This document shows, in pieces, positions 16,660-25,607 of a stretch of DNA of 64,000 nt. Below the pieces are notes generated by a model. It was given only the letters and a program-made list of their open reading frames with translations, did no database searches and was not told where the DNA came from. The position numbers and the translations under genes are program-made. How positions within the stretch are numbered: the stretch's first letter is position 1; every line of letters begins with the position of its first letter. This stretch comes from Alcaligenes pakistanensis (GTDB taxonomy: Bacteria; Pseudomonadota; Gammaproteobacteria; Burkholderiales; Burkholderiaceae_B): positions 42,363 through 106,362 of the forward strand of contig NZ_BMZN01000001.1 in NCBI RefSeq assembly GCF_014652815.1, given 5' to 3'.

Positions 16660-17113
16660 GTGTTCTCCGAAGATTGTGTGCGCGTTCCGCACAACGACGC
16701 TATTTCTGCGCTTAGCGACACAAGTAACACGACTGTATGGAGGTGGTCAAAATGTCTGAACAAGCCGTTTTATATGCTTATTTATGCCGTTAAATAATTT
16801 CTTAAGCAGGCCAATGGTTTAGGTTTTAAGGGAGTAAACGACACCAAACCCAGCGTTTTGTCCACAGGATAAATCCTGAGTTTAAGGATCTTTTTTTTGA
16901 GGGCATGAAAGCAAAAAAGGTGGCCTTGCCGATATATAGCAATCCATATAGCAGGTATAGAACTTCCTGGATGGGGCGGTGATTCCCTAGGCTTGCTGGG
17001 GTGCAGAGTGCTTAGAACCCAGGGACCTGAATAACCCTTATCACAGCGGATATATAAGTCAGTAAGTTGAACTGACAACAATAAGCAACAAATAAAACGC
17101 TGGAGACTCAACA
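16660..17113. other. 454-base divergent regulatory region between fmdA and the deaminase gene
   Basis: No gene is supported here. A minus-strand frame of 110 codons has no recognisable features. Near the right end GTCAGT and ACTGAC can form a small hairpin about 40 bases before the deaminase start, whose ribosome site is CTGGAG. Betaproteobacteria carry xanthine-sensing (NMT1/xanthine-I) leaders before purine genes; I could not confirm one by eye. Confidence 0.45.
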
Positions 17114-18490
17114 ATGACTAGCCGTTCCCCAATTTTGTGGATTCGTCGCCCACTGGCCTGTTCTGACGCGGAAGCCGCCGGTGGTGTACTGGTACAAGAC
17201 AGCCGCATTATCGAAAAAGTCGCTGCTGGACAGCAGCCTCGCCAAGCCTACGATCAAAGCTGGGATGCTTCCCGCCATGTTCTGCTGCCAGGCCTGGTGA
17301 ATACCCATCATCACTTTTACCAAACCCTGACGCGGGCCTACACCCCAGCGCTGAACAAGCCTTTGTTCCCATGGCTGACCACGTTGTATGACGTATGGGC
17401 AGGGCTGGATGATGAGCAAATGCAGATTGCCAGCGAGCTGGCTATGGTGGAGCTGCTGCAATCCGGTTGTACTACTGTCGCGGATCATCACTACGTGTTT
17501 TCCGGGGCCTTGCAGCACGCCATTGATTGTCAGGCTGAAACTGCTCAACGTCTGGGCGTCCGGGCTGCTTTGACCCGAGGGTCCATGAGCGTGGGCCGCG
17601 ACCAGGGTGGTTTGCCCCCACAAAGCGTCGTGCAGGACGAGCAAACCATTCTGGACGATAGCCTGCGCCTGATTCGCCAATATCACCAACGCGAAGACGG
17701 AGCCATGATTACCTTGGCTCTGGCGCCATGCTCGCCGTTTTCTGTCAGCCGCGATTTGATGAGTGAAAGCGCCAAACTGGCCGAACGCGAAGATGTACGT
17801 CTGCACACTCACCTGGCTGAAACCGAGGACGAAACCGCTTACTGCGAACGTCTGTTCGGCATGCGTCCACTGGATTATCTGGATCAGCAAGGCTGGTTAA
17901 GTAATCGCACCTGGCTGGCGCACGGCATCCATTTCAACGATGAGGAAATCCAGCGCCTGGGCCGAGCCGGCACCGGTATTGCACATTGCCCCTCGTCCAA
18001 TATGGTGCTGGGCAGTGGCCTGTGCCGCACCATTGAACTGGAAGCGGCAGGCGCACCAGTCGGTCTGGCTGTGGATGGTTCTGCCTCTAACGATCACTCC
18101 AATCTGGCCCAGGAAATGCGACAGGCACTTTTGTTAGGCCGCCTGCGCTATGAACCGGGCCAAGTGACACATCAAGCCGTCATTCGTTGGGCCACCCAAG
18201 GCTCGGCTCGCTGCCTGGGCCGCGAAGACATTGGCGGCTTGAATGTAGGACAACAAGCCGATCTGGCCTTGTTCACACTAGATGAATTGCGCTTTTCAGG
18301 CGCAGAAAACCCCTTGGCTGCCTTGCTGCTCTGCGGCGCAGATCGGGCCGATCGCGTCATGGTCGCCGGTCAGTGGCGGGTCATTGACGGCCAACCTTGC
18401 GGTATTGATTTGCAGGATTTGATGCAGCGCCATCAAGCTGCGGCACGCCGTTTGCGCGACAAGATGTTGGACACCGCAACGACGATTTGA
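17114..18490 (+). CDS. 8-oxoguanine deaminase (amidohydrolase superfamily)
   Basis: 458 residues with the metal-dependent deaminase fold. Metal and catalytic motifs are PGLVNTHHHFYQTLTRAY (HxH), CTTVADHHYVF, LHTHLAETEDE, LAHGIHF and VDGSASNDHS (catalytic Asp). The sequence closely resembles the characterised Pseudomonas aeruginosa 8-oxoguanine deaminase (Pa0142) as I remember it, rather than guanine deaminase or AtzB/TrzN. It converts 8-oxoguanine to urate, allowing use of oxidised purines as nitrogen source. A purine permease follows after 55 bases, a natural functional partner. Confidence 0.88.
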   Translation: MTSRSPILWIRRPLACSDAEAAGGVLVQDSRIIEKVAAGQQPRQAYDQSWDASRHVLLPGLVNTHHHFYQTLTRAYTPALNKPLFPWLTTLYDVWAGLDDEQMQIASELAMVELLQSGCTTVADHHYVFSGALQHAIDCQAETAQRLGVRAALTRGSMSVGRDQGGLPPQSVVQDEQTILDDSLRLIRQYHQREDGAMITLALAPCSPFSVSRDLMSESAKLAEREDVRLHTHLAETEDETAYCERLFGMRPLDYLDQQGWLSNRTWLAHGIHFNDEEIQRLGRAGTGIAHCPSSNMVLGSGLCRTIELEAAGAPVGLAVDGSASNDHSNLAQEMRQALLLGRLRYEPGQVTHQAVIRWATQGSARCLGREDIGGLNVGQQADLALFTLDELRFSGAENPLAALLLCGADRADRVMVAGQWRVIDGQPCGIDLQDLMQRHQAAARRLRDKMLDTATTI

Positions 18491-18545
18491 TTTTGGTAGC
18501 GACAGGGCCAACAGAGCCCTGCCTATTTCTTATTTGGAGACATGA

Positions 18546-20069
18546 ATGACAACAGCAACAAGGGCTACGGACCCGATACGCCCCGAAGACGAGAACCTGG
18601 GCCTGGGTGCCAACCTGGCCTACGGCTTCCAACACGTATTAACCATGTACGGCGGCATTATTGCCGTACCGCTGATTATTGGCGAAGCAGCGGGGCTGCC
18701 CGCCAATGAAACCGGCTTGCTGATCACGGCCTGCCTGTTCATGGGTGGCCTGGCCACCATGTTGCAAACCTTGGGCGTTCCCTTTTTTGGTTGCCGCCTG
18801 CCTCTGGTTCAAGGCGTATCGTTTTCCGGTGTCGCCACCATGATTGCCATTTTGGGTACTGGCGGCGGCTTGCCAGCGGTATTTGGCGCGGTCATCGTAG
18901 CGTCCTTGATAGGTTTGCTTATTACCCCGATCTTTTCACGGGTCATCCGCTTTTTTCCACCTTTGGTAACGGGATGCGTGATCACGACTATTGGCCTGAC
19001 CTTGATGCCGGTTGCTGCATTCTGGGCCATGGGCGGAAATCCCTCCGCTCCTGACTTTGGTAGTGTCGGCAATATTTCCCTGGCCGCCATGACCTTGCTG
19101 ATTGTGCTGTTGCTAAGCAAATTAGGCAGCGCCAGCATTTCGCGTCTGTCGATTTTGCTGGCCATCATCATCGGCACCATTATTGCTGCGGCCATGGGTC
19201 ATGCTGACTTCTCGACCGTCGGTGAAGGTGAAGTCTTTGCATTGCCCAGCCTGTTCCACTTTGGCATGCCTACGTTCCAGACGGCCGCCATTATCTCCAT
19301 GGTGATTGTAATTCTGGTGACGCTGGTCGAAACCTCGGCCGACATTTTGGCTGTGGGCGACATTATCGAAACGAAGGTTGACTCGCGTCGCCTGGGTGAT
19401 GGCCTTCGTGCCGATATGCTGTCCAGCTTGATTGCGCCTATTTTTGGCTCCTTCACGCAAAGCGCATTTGCACAAAACGTGGGGCTGGTCGCCGTAACCG
19501 GCGTGAAAAGCCGTTATGTAGTCGCATTTGGTGGCCTGATTCTGATTGCACTGGGCTTGCTGCCCGTGATGGGACGTCTGGTTGCCGCGGTACCGCCTGC
19601 TGTCTTGGGTGGGGCAGGCATGGTCTTGTTTGGCACCGTCGCAGCTAGCGGTATTCGTACCCTAGCCAAAGTGAACTACGAAAATAATATGAACCTGATC
19701 ATCGTGGCGACCGCTATCGGTGCCGGCATGATCCCCATCGTGGCTCCCAAGTTTTACGAGCACTTTCCGGTCTGGTTTGCAACGATTTTCCACTCTGGTA
19801 TTAGCTCAGCTGCCCTGGTCGCCATTGTGCTGAACCTGCTGTTCAACCACTTCACCTTGGGCAATCCCGATCAGCCTTCTGTCTTTGCCGCCGGTGGTGG
19901 TCGTTATCTGCGGGTCTCTGACCTGGCCAAGCTGAACGAGGGCGACCACGTGATCAACGGTAAGGTCATGGATAAAGATGGTCAGGAAATTCCTGTTATT
20001 GGCGATGAACATCCCGAGCCAGAACAACATGCTGTCCTGCACACGAAACCCGGTTTAAGCAGCACCTGA
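18546..20069 (+). CDS. NCS2-family uracil/xanthine (purine) permease
   Basis: 507 residues with about 14 membrane segments. The family features are the N-terminal GANLAYGFQHVLTMYGGIIA, LPLVQGVSFSGVATM, and the signature QNVGLVAVTGVKSRYVVAFGG. NCS2 carriers import purines or pyrimidines with protons or Na+. Directly after the 8-oxoguanine deaminase, so the likely substrate is a purine such as xanthine, urate or 8-oxoguanine. The hydrophilic 50-residue C-terminus is normal. Terminator downstream. Confidence 0.92.
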   Translation: MTTATRATDPIRPEDENLGLGANLAYGFQHVLTMYGGIIAVPLIIGEAAGLPANETGLLITACLFMGGLATMLQTLGVPFFGCRLPLVQGVSFSGVATMIAILGTGGGLPAVFGAVIVASLIGLLITPIFSRVIRFFPPLVTGCVITTIGLTLMPVAAFWAMGGNPSAPDFGSVGNISLAAMTLLIVLLLSKLGSASISRLSILLAIIIGTIIAAAMGHADFSTVGEGEVFALPSLFHFGMPTFQTAAIISMVIVILVTLVETSADILAVGDIIETKVDSRRLGDGLRADMLSSLIAPIFGSFTQSAFAQNVGLVAVTGVKSRYVVAFGGLILIALGLLPVMGRLVAAVPPAVLGGAGMVLFGTVAASGIRTLAKVNYENNMNLIIVATAIGAGMIPIVAPKFYEHFPVWFATIFHSGISSAALVAIVLNLLFNHFTLGNPDQPSVFAAGGGRYLRVSDLAKLNEGDHVINGKVMDKDGQEIPVIGDEHPEPEQHAVLHTKPGLSST

Positions 20070-20112
20070 TTCCCTGAAAACGTAGCGCAAAAAACATAAG
20101 ATCGTACCTTTG

Positions 20113-20151
20113 CCCGTCTGCTCTCTCTAGGGAGTCAGGCGGGTTTTTTTT
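20113..20151 (+). terminator. Terminator after the purine permease
   Basis: CCCGTCTG and CAGGCGGG form an 8-bp stem with one G-T pair. The loop contains a further CTCTCT/AGGGAG pairing, and eight T follow. Confidence 0.8.
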
Positions 20152-20260
20152 ATCTAAGGGCTTGAAATATCAGGCACTAACACCATGTTTAGTGGCGTAG
20201 GCGAACGAGCCCACGCCTTCCCTAGCAGCAGGGCTCAGCAAGCGAAAATGGAGATCAAAC

Positions 20261-20710
20261 ATGGCAAGTAATTTGACACGTTTTAATCCGTTTGGTGATC
20301 TGGCGAGCGTGGACACCTGGCGGGACTTTGAAGATATCTTCCGGCGAGTACCCGTTGTTGGTTCTTTAGCAGGTAATACACCGCCCAGCATTCGGCTGGA
20401 TGTCAAGGAAACTGAAGAAGCCTATCAAGTCAGTGCCGAGATTCCCGGCATTAACAAAGAAGACGTACATGTCAGCGTAGATGGCAACGTGGTGTCTATA
20501 CGAGTTGAAAGCCGCCGTGCCCAGGAAGAAAAGGACGGTGATACAGTTTTGCGCAGCGAGCGCTATTACGGCGTGCAAACCCGTCGTTTCAGCCTGGCTC
20601 AAGACATTGACGATGCACAGGCCAGTGCCAAATGCGAAAACGGTGTTTTGGAACTGGTTCTGCCCAAGAAAAAGGGTGGAGCAGGGGCTAAAAAGCTAGA
20701 AATTCGCTAA
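20261..20710 (+). CDS. Hsp20/alpha-crystallin small heat-shock protein
   Basis: 149 residues. The alpha-crystallin domain spans about 45-149, with DVKETEEAYQVSAEIPGINK, EDVHVSVDGNVVSI and the late CENGVLELVLPKKKG, which is the A-x-x-x-N-G-V-L motif of Hsp20. The N-terminus NPFGDLASVDTWRDFEDIFR is typical of proteobacterial members. It is an ATP-independent holdase of the cytoplasm. The C-terminal IxI anchor is degenerate (LEIR). Monocistronic with its own terminator. Confidence 0.94.
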   Translation: MASNLTRFNPFGDLASVDTWRDFEDIFRRVPVVGSLAGNTPPSIRLDVKETEEAYQVSAEIPGINKEDVHVSVDGNVVSIRVESRRAQEEKDGDTVLRSERYYGVQTRRFSLAQDIDDAQASAKCENGVLELVLPKKKGGAGAKKLEIR

Positions 20711-20728
20711 TCTGCACTGTTAAACAAA

Positions 20729-20756
20729 AACCGCGCCTCTAGAGGCGCGGTTTTTT
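20729..20756 (+). terminator. Terminator of hsp20
   Basis: AACCGCGCCTCT and AGAGGCGCGGTT are a perfect 12-base inverted repeat followed by a T-run, 18 bases after the stop codon. Confidence 0.92.
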
Positions 20757-20767
20757 ATGGGTATCAG

Positions 20768-21808
20768 TTATTGATGCCCAAGCTCCAGAATGGAGGCGAT
20801 CCCTCCCGCCTCAATGCGGCGTAACAAACGCAAGCCAGCGCGCTCGAACATGGCCTCGAATTCGGCCAATGTGCGCTCCCGGCTGTCTTCCAATACGCAC
20901 ATGGTGACCAAATCCAGCAGTTTTCCCTCACTGGCTTGATTATCAGGCTCGATCACACTTTCCAACACCAGGATTCGGCCGTTGTCAGGCATGGCCTGCT
21001 TACAGTTACGCAAAATGGTGACGCCTTGCTCATCACTCCAGTCGTGCAGAATCATCTGCAACAGGTAGATATCACCAGCGGGGCAGCGCTGAAAGAAATC
21101 GCCTTCCAGCAGTTGCCAGCGTTCGGGCTGGTTCAAGCTAGGCAAGACCGAGTTAGCTAAAACCTGGGCCTGATCGAACAGAACTCCGGATGCCGTAGGG
21201 AATTTTTGCAGAATCAGCAGTAATAAGCCGCCGATTCCCCCGCCTACATCGACCACGGTCGCGCCATCGGGAATGTCAATTTGATTAATCAAGAAAACAT
21301 TCGATGCACGTGATAAACCCGCCACCCCTTGATGGAAAATATCGTGAATAGATTTATCTTCCCAATGTTCAAAGAAGCCATGACCAAATCTTTCTCGAAA
21401 TATAGGAATCCCGGCCGCTGCTTGCGATAAATCTCCGGCGCAATGAAAAAAAGCAGGGTCAGTCAACATTAAGGCCGCTTCTTTTAAGCGAGTAGGGGAG
21501 TCCGAGCATAAGCTCCAGCCCAGCTTATCAAGCTGATAGGTATTAGCAGGCTGCTCACGGAAAACACGATGGGCACAGAGCACACGCAAGATACGTTGCA
21601 GGTGGATAGGCTGAGTACGGCTGGCCGTCGCCAGTGCTTCTATGGTCTTGGGGCCTTGCTTCAACAGATCGGCCAACTCTAGTTGGGCAGCGGCGCGTAC
21701 AGCGGTGGAGATGGAATACGCCATGATCAGAGACAATAATTCCGGTCCACTTTCGTAGTCCTGATCCGGGCCCGGCATAAGATCACTCATTTCTTTGTGT
21801 ATCGTCAT
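20768..21808 (-). CDS. SAM-dependent O-methyltransferase (hydroxyneurosporene/acetylserotonin OMT-like)
   Basis: 346 residues. An N-terminal winged-helix dimerisation domain lies at about 20-110 (AVRAAAQLELADLLKQGPKT, HLQRILRVLCAHRVF). The class I SAM fold follows, with motif I VVDVGGGIGGLLL and the catalytic histidine in LQMILHDWSDEQ. This is the plant-type class II OMT layout used on phenols and indoles in secondary metabolism. No biosynthetic genes adjoin it, so the substrate is unknown. The upstream M20 gene is separated by a terminator, so it should have its own promoter. Confidence 0.85.
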   Translation of the reverse strand: MTIHKEMSDLMPGPDQDYESGPELLSLIMAYSISTAVRAAAQLELADLLKQGPKTIEALATASRTQPIHLQRILRVLCAHRVFREQPANTYQLDKLGWSLCSDSPTRLKEAALMLTDPAFFHCAGDLSQAAAGIPIFRERFGHGFFEHWEDKSIHDIFHQGVAGLSRASNVFLINQIDIPDGATVVDVGGGIGGLLLLILQKFPTASGVLFDQAQVLANSVLPSLNQPERWQLLEGDFFQRCPAGDIYLLQMILHDWSDEQGVTILRNCKQAMPDNGRILVLESVIEPDNQASEGKLLDLVTMCVLEDSRERTLAEFEAMFERAGLRLLRRIEAGGIASILELGHQ

Positions 21809-21824
21809 GTCTACTCCCTTTTAT

Positions 21825-21859
21825 AAAAAAAAGCCGGCCACTGAAACAGTGAACCGGCC
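21825..21859 (-). terminator. Terminator of the M20 amidohydrolase gene
   Basis: On the minus strand GGCCGGTTCACTG and CAGTGGCCGGC pair with a short loop and a small bulge and run into eight T. It isolates the methyltransferase gene from the one upstream. Confidence 0.8.
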
Positions 21860-21936
21860 ATTTAGAAAAACGAAAGCCAATCAGTCAGAATGAGCGACTA
21901 ATATGCATGATTTCCTAAGTCAATAATGTCGAAAAA

Positions 21937-23253
21937 CTAAGGCTTATTGCTTTGGATCATGTAAGTCAAAGAACTAGCCAGTAAGGCCCGTGTGCCAATA
22001 CGCAATGCTTTTTCATCAATCATGAACTCAGGCGAGTGATTAGGGGAACCCATCTTGTCGGAATAGGGCGAGGCATTGAGACGCCAGAAGACGACTGGAA
22101 CGTTTTTACCAAAAGCACCAAAATCTTCCGAGCCCATGCCCGGAGGTACTTCTTTAGCACCGATGCCGTCTGTTGCCAGATCCAGAGCCGGGATCACGGT
22201 TTGCGTCGCTTTAGGATCACTGACCAAGACTTCGTAGCCGGTGTCGATACGCACGGTTGCCTTCAAATCATGGTTGGCGGCGATGTTTTGGGCATAACGC
22301 TGGATCAGCTCATGAGCCGTAGCCTGATTCTGCTTGGACAGTGAACGCACGGTGCCACTGATGTCGGCACTCTCTGGTAGCACATTGGGGCGATTGCCGC
22401 TTTGCAGCGAACCGACCGTCACCACGGTTGTTCCGTCTTGCGGGTTGGTGCGCTGCGCAATGATATTGTTCAGGGCCACCACCGTTTCTGCTGCCGCTAC
22501 GACAGGCGAAGCCGCATTCCAAGGCGATGAGCCGTGACCACCTTTACCCGCCAGGGAAATGGAGAACACGTCACCACTGGCCATCAAACTGCCTTGTCGA
22601 TAACCGATGCTACCTGCCGGATAAGACGGCCCAATATGCTGGCCCATCACTACATCCACTTTAGGCTTGTCCAGGACGCCTTCGGCCATCATGGCATTGG
22701 CACCGCTCAGCGGTTTGCCTGGGCCTTGTTCTTCGGCTGGCTGGAACAGCAGCACAATGGTGCCGGGCAATTCCGCACGCATATCCGAGAACACCTTGGC
22801 TGCGCCTAAGAGCATGGCCACGTGGGTGTCATGGCCGCAAGCGTGCGAGACAGACACCTCTTTGCCTTGCCAGGTCCCCTTGGCCGTGGATTTGAAGGGC
22901 AGATCATTACGTTCCTGCACGGGCAGGGCGTCCATATCAGCCCGCAAGGCCACCACGGGGCCGGGTTTGCCGCCTTTCAGTACAGCCTTGATACCCGTCT
23001 GGGCAATTCCGGTTTGGATCTCATAGCCGGGCATGGTTTCCAGCGCCGCTTTGATATAGGCCGCTGTGTTGTGTTCTTGATAAGACAGCTCGGGGTTCTG
23101 GTGAATGTGGCGACGCCATTCAATAACTTGCTGTTCCAGAGCGTCGGCCTTGCTCATCGCCGTGTCAATAATAGGGTTGCTGGCTTGTGCCAAAGCCGTG
23201 CTGGCCATCAAACACGTCGCTGCCAACAGGCTCAAGCGGAATGAGTATTTCAT
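21937..23253 (-). CDS. Exported M20-family amidohydrolase (hippurate/N-acyl-amino-acid hydrolase-like)
   Basis: 438 residues from the ATG after AGGGGAC. It begins with a signal peptide, MKYSFRLSLLAATCLMAS to about ALAQA, so the enzyme is periplasmic or secreted. The M20D motifs are WRRHIHQNPELSYQE, HACGHDTHVAMLLGAA, LFQPAEEQGPG and the late PPGMGSEDFGAFG. The family removes acyl groups from amino acids such as hippurate or indole-acetyl conjugates. Most homologues are cytoplasmic; an exported version is less usual. Substrate unknown. Confidence 0.88.
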   Translation of the reverse strand: MKYSFRLSLLAATCLMASTALAQASNPIIDTAMSKADALEQQVIEWRRHIHQNPELSYQEHNTAAYIKAALETMPGYEIQTGIAQTGIKAVLKGGKPGPVVALRADMDALPVQERNDLPFKSTAKGTWQGKEVSVSHACGHDTHVAMLLGAAKVFSDMRAELPGTIVLLFQPAEEQGPGKPLSGANAMMAEGVLDKPKVDVVMGQHIGPSYPAGSIGYRQGSLMASGDVFSISLAGKGGHGSSPWNAASPVVAAAETVVALNNIIAQRTNPQDGTTVVTVGSLQSGNRPNVLPESADISGTVRSLSKQNQATAHELIQRYAQNIAANHDLKATVRIDTGYEVLVSDPKATQTVIPALDLATDGIGAKEVPPGMGSEDFGAFGKNVPVVFWRLNASPYSDKMGSPNHSPEFMIDEKALRIGTRALLASSLTYMIQSNKP

Positions 23254-23442
23254 AAAGTCCCCTCTCATTTTTAGTAGTAATAAGCGTTTGATCATAGCAC
23301 TGCTCTATGTCATAAACAGCGCCATTGATTGACACCTAGAAGGTTGGATTTTATTGAAGATGTGGTGGCTAAGAACACCTAAAGCAGTCTTCAAACGGTA
23401 CAAAAAAATACTCGCGTAGCAAGCCGGGGGAATGATGTGAAT

Positions 23443-24216
23443 CTAATCAAAATAACTTTGCTGACGAGCGTACTGACCCGGCGTCAGGCCAGTCTGTTCC
23501 TTGAAAAAGGCAATAAAAGCACTGTCGCTGGCAAAACCTAAGTCCGACGCGAGCTGGGTCACGCTACCGCCGGTAGAGAGCTGTTCGATGGACTTGAGCA
23601 AACGCCATTGTTGCCGCCATTGCTGGTAGCTCAAGCCTGTGTCGCGTTTGAACAAGCGGCTGATCGTTTTCTCGCTGGCACCCAGATAAGTGGCCAGTAC
23701 ATGTAAGGCCGGAGGCAGGGTATCCAGCGCAATATGTCGCAAGCGGGCGTCTAGCGGCAAAGGCAGAAACAGGGCCTGATCTGGAGCCCGTTGCAACTCG
23801 TCCAATAAAACCAGCATTACATGCAAAGCAGGAGGCTGGTCCCAGTCTTGGTCTAGATCAGCTTGAGCGACTCGTTCCAATACTGCCGTCAACACCTCAT
23901 TGGCTGCCAACAACTGAACCTTGGGCGGTAAGTTCGGGTAATGGCCCGGGTCCAGATAGACCGATCGGTAATCCACGTGCTGGCTCATCTGCGCCTGGTG
24001 GGGGAGAAGAGCAGGAATCCAGATCAATCGTCCCGGCGGCAATAAACACAGTTGCTGATCCAGGGTGACCGTAATGCAGCCACTACGCGTATACAAAATC
24101 TGCCCCCAGGGATGCTGGTGCAGCCCCGAGTCATGCTGGGCTAAACGGGCTGCAATACCTAAGGCATGACGATCGGTCAGGTCCGGGAAAGGGTCACTGG
24201 CGTCTAAGTAAGGCAT
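23443..24216 (-). CDS. AraC-family transcriptional regulator
   Basis: 257 residues. The N-terminal cupin-like ligand domain (about 25-120) contains LHQHPWGQILYTRSGCITV. The C-terminal double helix-turn-helix (about 160-257) contains YLGASEKTISRLFKRDTGLS and ASDLGFASDSAFIAFFKEQT. It stands divergent to an MFS efflux gene 98 bases away, which it most likely controls. Such pairs commonly respond to a drug or aromatic inducer (inference). Confidence 0.9.
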   Translation of the reverse strand: MPYLDASDPFPDLTDRHALGIAARLAQHDSGLHQHPWGQILYTRSGCITVTLDQQLCLLPPGRLIWIPALLPHQAQMSQHVDYRSVYLDPGHYPNLPPKVQLLAANEVLTAVLERVAQADLDQDWDQPPALHVMLVLLDELQRAPDQALFLPLPLDARLRHIALDTLPPALHVLATYLGASEKTISRLFKRDTGLSYQQWRQQWRLLKSIEQLSTGGSVTQLASDLGFASDSAFIAFFKEQTGLTPGQYARQQSYFD

Positions 24217-24313
24217 GTTTGTCCGATTTCATGGGTTTTTAAGAAGAATACTTGTAATAGAAAAATCCGGCCAGGATTACGCTGATTCTTTTCAAATTAA
24301 TGTGTGAATTGGC

Positions 24314-25438
24314 ATGCCGCGTTTTCTTCTTTTAATGATCGCTTTGATCATGTTTCCTCAGGTGGTGGAAACCGCCTACAGCCCCGCTTTACCCTTGATT
24401 GCCGACACCTATGCTGTAGCTGCAGGCCGGGCCGGCCAAACCTTGTCGGTCTACTTTGTGGCCTTTGCAGTCGGCGTGCTGTTTTGGGGCTGGCTGTGTG
24501 ATCGGGCAGGGCGACGGCCTGCCGTGTTGGCGGGTCTAAGCGTCTATGGCTTAGGTTGCCTGATGGCGCTGTTCAGTCTGGATTTTAATATGCTTTTGCT
24601 GGCGCGCATGATGAGTGCCTTTGGTGCCGCGGTGGGCTCTATAGGTGTACAGACCATGCTGCGCGACCGTTATCAAGCCAAGGAACTGGCCAAAATATTC
24701 GGCACCATCGGAGCGGCTTTAGCCTTGAGCCCCTTGCTGGGCCTGGCCATGGGTGTGGCTTTATCGGCAGGGGCTCAGCTTATGCCGGTCTTTATCGGTT
24801 TGCTGGTGTTAGCCCTGATTCTGCTGGCTGTCAGCTTGTTTCACCTTCCTGAAACCCGCCCAGCCCGCAGCCAAGGTCACAGCCTGGGGCAAGTAATGAT
24901 TCGCTTGCTGCAAGATCCAGCCATTTGGCAATCAGCCATCTTGGTGGCCCTATTCAATACCACCATTTTTGCCTTTTATCAGTGGGCTCCGTTCCTGCTG
25001 CAAGGCTTGGGCTCCAATAACCGCCCGATGATGGTTGCTGGTTTGTTGCTGGCCGCGGGGACATTTGTGGGAGCTTTCTTGAACAGCCGTTGGCTGGCAG
25101 GCGGGCTATCCTCCCGCCGCTTGATCTGGCGGGGCATTGTGCTGCTGGTCGTATCGGCAATTGGGCTTGAACTGGCCGGTGAAAAACTGATTTTTCTCTT
25201 GCCCGCCGTACTACTGGCTCTGGCTTATGCCGTAGCCATTCCTAATCTCCTGTCCAGTGCCTTGCAGCACTATCGTGCCGTTGCTGGAATGGCCGGAGCG
25301 GTTTTTGGTTTGATGTACAGCCTGCTGCTGGGAATTGGTTTGGCTCTGTCGGCCTGGTGGGGGAATCTAGCCGATGTAACGCTGGTTTGTGCCTTGTTGG
25401 CCGCTATTTGTCTGGCCCTGCCCATTCATAAAACCTGA
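24314..25438 (+). CDS. MFS transporter, Bcr/CflA-like efflux type
   Basis: 374 residues, about 12 membrane segments. The start MPRFLLLMIALIMFPQVVET and the loop FWGWLCDRAGRRPAVLAGL (the MFS motif between helices 2 and 3) place it in the drug/H+ antiporter group. FGAAVGSIGVQTMLRDRY is typical of Bcr/CflA proteins. Divergent from the AraC regulator gene. Substrate unknown. Confidence 0.85.
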   Translation: MPRFLLLMIALIMFPQVVETAYSPALPLIADTYAVAAGRAGQTLSVYFVAFAVGVLFWGWLCDRAGRRPAVLAGLSVYGLGCLMALFSLDFNMLLLARMMSAFGAAVGSIGVQTMLRDRYQAKELAKIFGTIGAALALSPLLGLAMGVALSAGAQLMPVFIGLLVLALILLAVSLFHLPETRPARSQGHSLGQVMIRLLQDPAIWQSAILVALFNTTIFAFYQWAPFLLQGLGSNNRPMMVAGLLLAAGTFVGAFLNSRWLAGGLSSRRLIWRGIVLLVVSAIGLELAGEKLIFLLPAVLLALAYAVAIPNLLSSALQHYRAVAGMAGAVFGLMYSLLLGIGLALSAWWGNLADVTLVCALLAAICLALPIHKT

Positions 25439-25487
25439 AAATCAGCCTTAATCTCCTTTTAGTAAGGCGGCTCATCGTAGGGAATAT

Positions 25488-25532
25488 ACTAATACATATG
25501 TATTGACATGCATTAGTCTTGATCACCATAAT
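25488..25532 (+). promoter_or_regulatory. Promoter with overlapping palindromic operator for the catabolic cluster
   Basis: TTGACA (25503-25508) and CATAAT (25527-25532), 18 bases apart, make a near-consensus sigma-70 promoter. ACTAATACAT and ATGCATTAGT, 10 bases apart, form a 30-base inverted repeat with one mismatch that covers the -35. Inside it AATACATATGTATT is a perfect 14-base palindrome. The size and symmetry suit a MarR-type repressor; the cluster's own MarR is the obvious candidate (inference). Confidence 0.65.
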
Positions 25533-25607
25533 CCTTCATGTTTAAAGCAATCAAAGGGTGTGTCTGACAAACACCCAGCTTGAACATTTTCCCAAGGAGA
25601 GGATGAC

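Noticed and set aside
15766-16797. 343-codon frame antisense to fmdA
   Set aside because: Shadow of a well-identified formamidase with no family features of its own.
16782-17114. 110-codon minus-strand ORF in the fmdA/deaminase gap
   Set aside because: No ribosome site, no homology features; probably chance in a regulatory region.
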